A stretch of 10,421 nucleotides of DNA from DASVDK01 sp036381125 [NCBI: Thermodesulfobacteriota bacterium] (GTDB lineage: Bacteria > DASVDK01). Below are positions 4,869 to 10,421 of this stretch, piece after piece. The notes beneath the pieces were generated by a model. The model was not told the DNA's origin. It searched no databases and saw only the letters and a program-made list of their open reading frames with translations. The stretch lies in NCBI GenBank assembly GCA_036381125.1, contig DASVDK010000308.1:1-10421 (forward strand), given 5' to 3'. The position numbers and the translations under genes are program-made. Positions within the stretch are counted from its first letter, which is position 1, and each line of letters starts with the position of its first letter.

Positions 4869-6362
4869 ATGTACTTTCCGGATTTCGGAGAGTTCGAGCG
4901 GCTCGCGGGCCAGGGGAACCTGATCCCCGTCTCCCGCGAGATCGTGGCCGACCTCGAGACTCCGGTCTCCGCCTTCGCCAAGCTCGAGCATGACGCCCGG
5001 CACGCCTTCCTCCTCGAGTCGGTGGAGGGGGGGGAGAAGTGGGCGCGGTACTCGTTTCTCGGCGCGGACACCGGCCTCACCTACCGCATCGCCGGCGACA
5101 CGGTCGAGATCGACCGCGACGGTCGGGTGGAGCGGTTCGCCGGCGAAGCCGACCCGTTCGCGCGCCTGCGAGCGCTCCTCGCGCGGGTCAAGCCGGTCAG
5201 GCTTCCCGGGATGCCGCTCTTCTGCGGCGGCGCGGTCGGCTACATCGGGTACGAGGCGGTCCGCTTCTTCGAGCGGTTCCCGCCGGTGCCGGCCGGCGAG
5301 GGGGGCGAGGACGCCGCCTTCCTCTTCACCGACACCCTCGTGGTGTTCGACAACCTCCGCCACCGCCTCCGCGTGATCTCGAACGCCTCCATCCCCCCCG
5401 GCGCGGACCGGGCGGCGCTCGAGGCGGCCTACCGCACCGCCTGCGAGCGGATCGATCGGATCGTGGCGAGGCTGCGCACGCCGGTCCTCCCTCGCGCGCT
5501 CCTCTCCTCGGGGACCTCCGGGCGGATCCGGGTGACGCCGCGGACCGACCGCGAGCGCTTCATGGCGCTCGTCGAGCGGGCCAAGGCGTACGTGCGCGCG
5601 GGCGACGTCTTCCAGGTCGTCCTCTCCCAGCGCTTCGACGTCGACTGCGAGGCGTCGCCGTTCGACGTCTACCGCGGCCTGCGGGTCGTGAACCCTTCCC
5701 CCTACATGTTCTTCCTGCGGCTCGGCTCGCGCACCCTGATCGGCTCGTCGCCGGAGGTCATGGTGCGGCTCAACGACGGGCAGGTGGAGCTGCGCCCGAT
5801 CGCCGGCACCAGGCCCCGCGGCTCGGACGAGGCGTCCGACGCCGCGCTCGAGGCGGAGCTCCGCGCCAACGAGAAGGAGCGGGCCGAGCACGTCATGCTG
5901 GTCGACCTCGGCCGCAACGACGTCGGCCGGGTCGCCGCGCTGGGCACGGTGCGGGTGGACGAGCTGATGACCGTCGAGCGCTACTCGCACGTCATGCACC
6001 TGGTCTCCAACGTCCGGGGCCGGCTCGCCGACGGGCTCGACGCCTTCGACGTCCTCAGGGCCGCCTTCCCGGCCGGCACCGTCACCGGCGCCCCGAAGGT
6101 GCGGGCCATGGAGATCATCCACGAGCTGGAGGCGGCGGAGCGGGGGCCGTACGCCGGCGCGGTGGGTTACATCTCGTTCGCGGGCAACATGGACCTCTGC
6201 ATCACCATCCGCACGCTCGTCCACGAGCGTGGCCGCTACTGGGTCCAGGCGGGTGCCGGCATCGTCGCCGATTCGGACCCCGCGGCGGAGCACCAGGAGT
6301 GCGCGAACAAGGCGCGGGCGCTCCTGCGCGCGGCCGAGGTGGCGCAGAGCGGGTTCCAGTGA
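4869..6362 (+). CDS. trpE: Anthranilate synthase component I
   Basis: Converts chorismate to anthranilate using ammonia from TrpG; first committed step of tryptophan synthesis, cytosolic. 497 aa. The N-terminal domain carries LLES (residues 48-51) and the later NPSPYMF (275-281), both parts of the known tryptophan-binding feedback site, so feedback inhibition is expected. The chorismate-binding domain shows PIAGTRPRG, ELRANEKERAEHVMLVDLGRND split over two strands, FPAGTVTGAPK, and the C-terminal QAGAGIVADSDP with E(H/C)xNKARAL. ATG 4869 has GAGGAGG at 4859-4865. The frame is open upstream to a TTG at 4815, but that TTG is the -35 box, so an extension is unlikely. It is separate from TrpG, not fused. 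PabB is the main alternative, but the operon context settles the call. Confidence 0.97.
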   Translation: MYFPDFGEFERLAGQGNLIPVSREIVADLETPVSAFAKLEHDARHAFLLESVEGGEKWARYSFLGADTGLTYRIAGDTVEIDRDGRVERFAGEADPFARLRALLARVKPVRLPGMPLFCGGAVGYIGYEAVRFFERFPPVPAGEGGEDAAFLFTDTLVVFDNLRHRLRVISNASIPPGADRAALEAAYRTACERIDRIVARLRTPVLPRALLSSGTSGRIRVTPRTDRERFMALVERAKAYVRAGDVFQVVLSQRFDVDCEASPFDVYRGLRVVNPSPYMFFLRLGSRTLIGSSPEVMVRLNDGQVELRPIAGTRPRGSDEASDAALEAELRANEKERAEHVMLVDLGRNDVGRVAALGTVRVDELMTVERYSHVMHLVSNVRGRLADGLDAFDVLRAAFPAGTVTGAPKVRAMEIIHELEAAERGPYAGAVGYISFAGNMDLCITIRTLVHERGRYWVQAGAGIVADSDPAAEHQECANKARALLRAAEVAQSGFQ

Positions 6363-6432
6363 TCCGGGTGTCGGGGGGCATCCGGAGCGGGGGCCCGGCC
6401 TTGCCGGGCCGGAGCGCGTGACGTAATCCAAC
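6363..6432 (+). other. trpE-trpG spacer with a 19-nt hairpin flanked by GGAGCGG/GGAGCG
   Basis: A 70-nt spacer, the only sizeable gap in the trp operon. GGAGCGG (6384-6390) and one G are followed by a 19-nt hairpin, GGCCCGGC-CTT-GCCGGGCC (6392-6410), then GGAGCG (6411-6416). The same layout and exact hairpin length occur at 4083-4116 and 4208-4241 with different arms. No T-run follows, so it should not terminate; it may tune trpE relative to downstream expression. No convincing SD for trpG lies near its start. Confidence 0.6.
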
Positions 6433-7002
6433 ATGCTGGCGCTGATCGACAACTACGACTCGTTCACGTATAACCTTGTGCAGGCCCTCGGGGTTCTGGG
6501 GGCGGAGGTGCGGGTCTTCCGGAACGACCGGATCGCCGTCGGCGACCTCCTGGCCCTTCGCCCGTCGGCCCTGGTGGTGTCCCCCGGGCCGTGCACGCCG
6601 AACGACGCCGGCATCTCCCTCGAGGCGGTCAGGGCCTTCGCCGGCCGCGTGCCGGTGCTCGGGGTCTGCCTGGGGCATCAGGCCGTCGGTCAGGCCTTCG
6701 GGGGGCGTGTGATCCCGGCGCCGCGGCTCATGCACGGCAAGACGTCCGAGATCCGCCACGACGGCTCGGCGCTCTTCGCCGGCGTGCCCGAACGCTTCGA
6801 GGCGACCCGCTACCACTCGCTGATCGTGGAGCGCGAGAGCCTGCCGGAGGAGCTCGTCGTGACGGCCGAGACCGACGTCGGAGAGATCATGGCGCTGCGG
6901 CACCGCGCGCTTCCGGTCTTCGGCGTGCAGTTCCACCCGGAGTCGATCCTGACCCCGGTCGGCCCCAAGATTCTCGAGAACTTCCTGGAGCGCGCCGCCT
7001 GA
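6433..7002 (+). CDS. trpG: Anthranilate synthase component II (glutamine amidotransferase)
   Basis: Class I glutamine amidotransferase that hydrolyses glutamine and passes ammonia to TrpE. 189 aa, the normal length. The catalytic triad is visible: C79 (GVCLGHQ), H168 and E170 (FHPES). The N-terminal [11 protein letters not shown] and the [11 protein letters not shown] oxyanion region are typical, and the MHGK segment is shared with PabA-type proteins. It might therefore also serve folate synthesis (inference). ATG 6433 is the first start after an in-frame TAA at 6424-6426, but it lacks a well-placed SD; GGAG at 6411-6414 is too far. Translation may depend on the upstream structure. It ends 1 nt before the trpD start. 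Confidence 0.96.
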   Translation: MLALIDNYDSFTYNLVQALGVLGAEVRVFRNDRIAVGDLLALRPSALVVSPGPCTPNDAGISLEAVRAFAGRVPVLGVCLGHQAVGQAFGGRVIPAPRLMHGKTSEIRHDGSALFAGVPERFEATRYHSLIVERESLPEELVVTAETDVGEIMALRHRALPVFGVQFHPESILTPVGPKILENFLERAA

Positions 7003-7003
7003 C

Positions 7004-8104
7004 ATGACGACTCACAGCACGCCGGCGACCGAGCCCCGCGCCGCCGGGCTGCCCGCGATCACGGACTACCTCAAGCTCGTCGTCGAGCGACAGGACCTCA
7101 CGCGCGACCAGGCCGCGGCCGCCATGGAGGAGATCATGAGCGGCCGGGCCACCGACGCGCAGATCGCCGCCTTCCTGACGGCGATGCGGATGAAGGGGGA
7201 GACGGTCGAGGAGATGACCGGCTTCGCCGCCGTCATGCGGAGCAAGGCGACGCGCGTCCCGGTAGGCGAGTCGGTCTCGTCGAGCCTCGCCGACACCGAG
7301 CGCGAGATGCTCATCGACACCTGCGGGACCGGCGGCGACGCGGCCGGGACCTTCAACGTCTCCACGGCCACCGCCTTCGTCGTCGCGGGCGCCGGCCTCA
7401 AGGTGGCCAAGCACGGCAACCGGTCGGTGTCGTCGCTGTGCGGGAGCGCCGACGTGGTCGAGGCGCTGGGGGTCAGGATCGACCTGCCGGCCGACCGGGT
7501 GGGGCGCTGCATCGACGAGGTCGGCATCGGCTTCCTCTTCGCGCCGCTGCTCCACAGCGCCATGAAGTACGTCATGCTCGCCCGGCGCCAGATGGCCATC
7601 CGCACGGTCTTCAACATCCTCGGGCCGCTCACCAACCCGGCGGGGGCGCAGAGCCAGGTGCTCGGCGTGTACGACGGACGGCTCGTCGAGCCGATGGCGA
7701 CGGTGCTCAAGCAGCTCGGCACCCGGCGCGCCTTCGTGGTCCACGGGGCCGACCGCCTCGACGAGCTGTCGACGACCGGGCCGTCGCAGGTCGGCGAGAT
7801 CGCCGGCGGCGAGGTCCGCTCCTACACCGTGACGCCGGAGGACTTCGGCCTCCCCCGGTCGAGCATCGCGGAGCTGCAGGGAGGCGACAAGGCGGAGAAC
7901 GCCCGGATCATCCGCGGCATCCTCGGGGGCGAGCGGGGTCCCAGGCGGGACATCGTCGTGATGAACGCGGCCGCGGCGCTGGTCGCCGGCGGCAAGGCGC
8001 GCGACTTCGCCGAGGGGGCGAGGCTCGCCGCCGCCTCGATCGACGAGGGGCGGGCCATGGACCGCCTCGAGCGCCTCGTCCGGCTGACGAACGCGGAGGG
8101 ATGA
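7004..8104 (+). CDS. trpD: Anthranilate phosphoribosyltransferase
   Basis: Transfers phosphoribose from PRPP to anthranilate. 366 aa, somewhat longer than the usual 330-350. Landmarks are the PRPP/phosphate loop DTCGTGGD (residues 105-112), NVSTATAF, KHGNRSVSSLCGSADVVEALG (anthranilate and PRPP contacts; split as KHGNRSVSS and CGSADVVEALG), NILGPLTNP and DELS. The extra length comes from about 15 N-terminal residues (MTTHSTPATEPRAAG) and roughly ten residues before the PRPP loop (VGESVSSSLADTE). ATG 7004 follows the trpG stop by 1 nt and has no close SD, suggesting reinitiation or coupling; the next in-frame ATG (7124) is too far inside. The stop overlaps the trpC start as ATGA. Confidence 0.97.
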   Translation: MTTHSTPATEPRAAGLPAITDYLKLVVERQDLTRDQAAAAMEEIMSGRATDAQIAAFLTAMRMKGETVEEMTGFAAVMRSKATRVPVGESVSSSLADTEREMLIDTCGTGGDAAGTFNVSTATAFVVAGAGLKVAKHGNRSVSSLCGSADVVEALGVRIDLPADRVGRCIDEVGIGFLFAPLLHSAMKYVMLARRQMAIRTVFNILGPLTNPAGAQSQVLGVYDGRLVEPMATVLKQLGTRRAFVVHGADRLDELSTTGPSQVGEIAGGEVRSYTVTPEDFGLPRSSIAELQGGDKAENARIIRGILGGERGPRRDIVVMNAAAALVAGGKARDFAEGARLAAASIDEGRAMDRLERLVRLTNAEG

Positions 8105-8904
8105 GCCCCGCGGTGAGCATCCTCGACGAGATCCTCGCCCACAAGGCATCCGAGGTGGCGGCCGCGCGAGCGATCCGGCCGGCCGAGGACCTGCGCGCCG
8201 CGGCGCCGGGCGTCGCTCCCCACCGCCCGTTCGAGGCGGCGCTGAGGCCGCGGCCCGGCGCGAGGCCGCGCATCATTGCCGAGGTGAAGCGCCGGTCGCC
8301 GTCGAAGGGCGCGATCAGGGCGGAGGCCGACCCGGTCGCGGTGGCCCGCGCCTACGAGGCCGGCGGGGCCGCCGCCGTCTCGGTGCTGACCGACGCGCGG
8401 TACTTCGGCGGCTCGCTCGACGACCTCCTGGCCGTCCGGGCGGCCGTCGCGCTGCCGGTCCTGCGAAAGGACTTCATCATCGACGCCTACCAGCTCGCCG
8501 AGAGCGCGGCCGCCGGCGCCGACGCCGTCCTGCTGATCGTCAGGGCGCTGCCGGGCGACCGGCTCGGGCGGCTCCTCGACGAGTCCCGGCGGCTCGGGCT
8601 CGAGGCGCTCGTCGAGGTGCACGACGCGGCGGAGATGGCGGCGGCCGCGGCCGCCGGCGCGACGGTGATCGGCATCAACAACCGCGACCTCCGCACCTTC
8701 ACGGTCGACACCGGCCTGACCCTCCGCCTGGCGCCGCTGGCGCCGCGAGGGGCGGTCGTGGTGACCGAGAGCGGCATCGCCACGCCGGCCGACATCGACG
8801 CGCTCGCGTCGGCCGGCGTGTCGGCCTTCCTGATCGGCGAGTCGCTCATGCGGGCCGACGACCCGGCCGCGGCGCTTCGGCGGCTGCGAGAGGCCGGGCG
8901 ATGA
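8101..8904 (+). CDS. trpC: Indole-3-glycerol phosphate synthase
   Basis: TIM-barrel enzyme closing the indole ring: CdRP to indole-3-glycerol phosphate plus CO2. 267 aa from ATG 8101. Catalytic and binding residues are visible: E61 and K63 ([10 protein letters not shown]), K123 (LRKDF), E172 (VEVHD), N193/N194 (INNRDL), and E223/S224 (TESGI). The start is ambiguous. ATG 8101 overlaps the trpD stop (ATGA), but GGAGGG (8095-8100) abuts it. GTG 8113 would give [11 protein letters not shown], the usual family N-terminus, with a 12-nt spacer. I keep ATG 8101 for coupling. It is separate from trpF, not fused as in E. coli. Confidence 0.96.
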   Translation: MSPAVSILDEILAHKASEVAAARAIRPAEDLRAAAPGVAPHRPFEAALRPRPGARPRIIAEVKRRSPSKGAIRAEADPVAVARAYEAGGAAAVSVLTDARYFGGSLDDLLAVRAAVALPVLRKDFIIDAYQLAESAAAGADAVLLIVRALPGDRLGRLLDESRRLGLEALVEVHDAAEMAAAAAAGATVIGINNRDLRTFTVDTGLTLRLAPLAPRGAVVVTESGIATPADIDALASAGVSAFLIGESLMRADDPAAALRRLREAGR

Positions 8905-9533
8905 TCCGGGTGAAGATCTGCGGGGTCCGCACGGTGGGGGAAGCGCGTCAGGCGGTCGCCGCCGGCGCCGACGCCGTCGGCCTCAACTTCTACCGCCCGA
9001 GCCCCCGCTACCTGTCCCCGGCCGACGCGGAGGCGATCGTGGCCGCGCTGCCGCCGTTCGTGACCGCGGTCGGGCTCTTCGTGGACGCGCCGGTCGAGTG
9101 GGTACGGCAGGTGGCCGAACGGTGCCGGCTCGGCGCGGTCCAGCTCCACGGCGGGGAGCCGGCCGCCGGGCTCGGCCGTCCGGTCATCCGGGCCGTCCAG
9201 GTCGACGGGGAGGCCGCGCTCGAGGGGCTCGACCGGCTCGATGGCGACGCCATCCTCCTCGACGGGTTCGCCGAGCGGCTGCGGGGGGGCAGCGGCCGGC
9301 GGTTCGACTGGGCGCTCGTCGCCGAGGCGCGACGACGGGCCGGCGGGCGGCCCATCATCCTCGCCGGAGGGCTGACGCCCGAGACGGTGGCCGAGGCGGT
9401 CCGGATCGCCCGGCCGGACGCCGTCGACGTGGCGTCCGGGGTAGAATCGGCCCCCGGCGTCAAGGATCCCGACAAGGTCGCGCGCTTCGTGCGCGCGGCC
9501 AAGGGGGCCCTGGTGGGAGGAGCGAGTCTGTGA
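8901..9533 (+). CDS. trpF: Phosphoribosylanthranilate isomerase
   Basis: Amadori isomerase converting PRA to CdRP. 210 aa, the usual length. The catalytic cysteine C7 (KICGV) and aspartate D121 (ILLDGF) are visible, as are [31 protein letters not shown] and the phosphate-binding [14 protein letters not shown] 8901 overlaps the trpC stop as ATGA. The stop overlaps the trpB GTG, and the trpB SD lies within its last codons (GGGAGGAGCG). A TAGAAT at 9442-9447 with a rare GTA codon is discussed as a possible internal promoter element. Confidence 0.97.
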   Translation: MIRVKICGVRTVGEARQAVAAGADAVGLNFYRPSPRYLSPADAEAIVAALPPFVTAVGLFVDAPVEWVRQVAERCRLGAVQLHGGEPAAGLGRPVIRAVQVDGEAALEGLDRLDGDAILLDGFAERLRGGSGRRFDWALVAEARRRAGGRPIILAGGLTPETVAEAVRIARPDAVDVASGVESAPGVKDPDKVARFVRAAKGALVGGASL

Positions 9534-10421
9534 TCGGCCGCACACGCACGGCCCTCCCCGACGAACGCGGGCACTACGGCGAGTTCGGCGGGCGGTACGT
9601 CGCGGAGACGCTCATGCCGGCCCTGCACGAGCTCGAGCGGGCCTACGCCGAGGCGCTGGCGGACCCGGCCTTCGCCGAGGAGTTCGACCGCCTCGGCCGC
9701 GACTACGTCGGCCGTCCCTCGCCGCTCACCTTCGCGCCCAACCTGACCGAGCGGCTCGGCGGCGCGAAGATCTACCTCAAGCGCGAGGACCTCAACCACA
9801 CCGGCTCGCACAAGGTCAACAACTGCATCGGCCAGGCGCTCCTCGCGCGGCGCATGGGCAAGAGGCGGATCATCGCCGAGACCGGGGCCGGGCAGCACGG
9901 GGTCGCCGCGGCCACCGTGGCCGCGAAGTTCGGGATGTCGTGCGACGTCTACATGGGCGCGGAGGACGTGAAGCGGCAGAGCCTCAACGTCTTCCGCATG
10001 AAGCTCCTCGGCGCGCGCGTGATCCCGGTCGAGTCGGGCACCCGGACGCTCAAGGACGCGCTCAACGAGGCGCTGCGCGACTGGGTGACGAACGTCTACG
10101 ACACCTACTACATGATCGGCACCGTGGCCGGGCCGCACCCCTATCCCATGCTCGTCCGCGACTTCCAGCGGGTGATCGGCGACGAGGTGCGCGCGCAGCT
10201 CGAGGCCGCCGAGGGACGCCTGCCCGACGTCCTGGTGGCCTGCGTCGGCGGCGGCAGCAACGCCATGGGGCTCTTCTACCCGTTCGTCGAGGACCGGTCG
10301 GTGCGGCTCGTGGGCGCCGAGCCGGCCGGCGGCGGGATCGAGACCGGCCGCCACGCCGCCTCCATCATCGGGGGGGCGGTGGGGGTCCTGCACGGCAGCA
10401 AGTCGTTCGTCCTGCAGGACC
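9530..10421 (+). CDS. trpB: Tryptophan synthase beta chain, 5' part (3' end outside window)
   Basis: PLP enzyme condensing indole with serine to give tryptophan, in an alpha2-beta2 complex with TrpA. The window holds 297 of about 395-400 residues. Start is GTG 9530, overlapping the trpF stop as GTGA, with GGGAGGAG about 8 nt upstream. The N-terminus reaches the family core quickly ([19 protein letters not shown]). The PLP lysine is K95 ([10 protein letters not shown]. coli K87) and the catalytic glutamate is E117 ([10 protein letters not shown]. coli E109). The phosphate-binding GGGSNA is at 240-245 and [13 protein letters not shown] lies at the edge. It looks like the TrpB1 type that partners TrpA; trpA probably follows. 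The frame is open to the last base with no damage. Confidence 0.97.
   Translation, partial: MIGRTRTALPDERGHYGEFGGRYVAETLMPALHELERAYAEALADPAFAEEFDRLGRDYVGRPSPLTFAPNLTERLGGAKIYLKREDLNHTGSHKVNNCIGQALLARRMGKRRIIAETGAGQHGVAAATVAAKFGMSCDVYMGAEDVKRQSLNVFRMKLLGARVIPVESGTRTLKDALNEALRDWVTNVYDTYYMIGTVAGPHPYPMLVRDFQRVIGDEVRAQLEAAEGRLPDVLVACVGGGSNAMGLFYPFVEDRSVRLVGAEPAGGGIETGRHAASIIGGAVGVLHGSKSFVLQD

Noticed and set aside
6384-6416. Intrinsic terminator between trpE and trpG
   Set aside because: The hairpin is strong but is followed by GGAGCGCGTGACG, with no T-run.
6401-6429. TTGCCG, 17 nt, TAATCC before trpG as a promoter
   Set aside because: The -10 matches only 2 of 6 and the -35 is part of the hairpin, so there is little support.
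6446-6474. Promoter-like TCGACA, 17 nt, TATAAC at the start of trpG
   Set aside because: The bases encode the invariant [10 protein letters not shown] motif, so the match is explained by protein conservation. A transcript from it would lack the trpG start.

Overview
This window is a very GC-rich (roughly 70% by eye) piece of bacterial chromosome in which every gene reads on the + strand. It joins two housekeeping blocks: the downstream end of the large ribosomal-protein cluster (the alpha operon) and a complete-looking tryptophan operon that leaves the window inside trpB. Nothing in it looks like a phage, transposase, CRISPR or defence locus. RpoA resembles deltaproteobacterial-type sequences (an N-terminal block starting [17 protein letters not shown] and a typical '[10 protein letters not shown]' region), and S4 and L36 both keep their zinc cysteines. 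I therefore suggest a high-GC deltaproteobacterium or relative (Desulfobacterota/Myxococcota-like), with low confidence at phylum level.

Region 1 (1-4718) holds adk (3' part), map, rpmJ, rpsM, rpsK, rpsD, rpoA and rplQ. These supply nucleotide balance, removal of N-terminal methionine, ribosome assembly (L36, S13, S11, S4, L17) and the RNA polymerase alpha subunit. Several genes start with non-ATG codons (map GTG, rpsK GTG, rpsD TTG). infA, often found between map and rpmJ, is absent here. The spacers inside this operon are unusually rich in inverted repeats, especially the 247-bp rpoA-rplQ spacer. That spacer holds two tandem copies of a structured element whose flanks are conserved while the hairpin arms differ in sequence and stay paired.

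Region 2 (4719-4868) is the boundary: a good intrinsic terminator (4745-4784), then a sigma70-like promoter (TTGACT, 17 nt, TAGCGT at 4815-4843) and a short leader with a strong Shine-Dalgarno sequence. There is no room for a trp leader peptide or attenuator.

Region 3 (4869-10421) is trpE-trpG-trpD-trpC-trpF-trpB, the canonical order. From trpG onward the genes touch or overlap (1-nt gap, then ATGA, ATGA, GTGA), which suggests translational coupling. Together the enzymes take chorismate through anthranilate, phosphoribosyl-anthranilate, CdRP and indole-glycerol phosphate to tryptophan; trpA presumably follows outside the window. The one real gap is the 70-bp trpE-trpG spacer. It carries a 19-nt hairpin flanked by GGAGCGG and GGAGCG, matching the hairpin module in the rpoA-rplQ repeats, which points to a dispersed structured repeat family in this genome.

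No gene-free stretch exceeds 300 bases. The genes are ordinary; the most interesting signal is the structured repeat family in the spacers.
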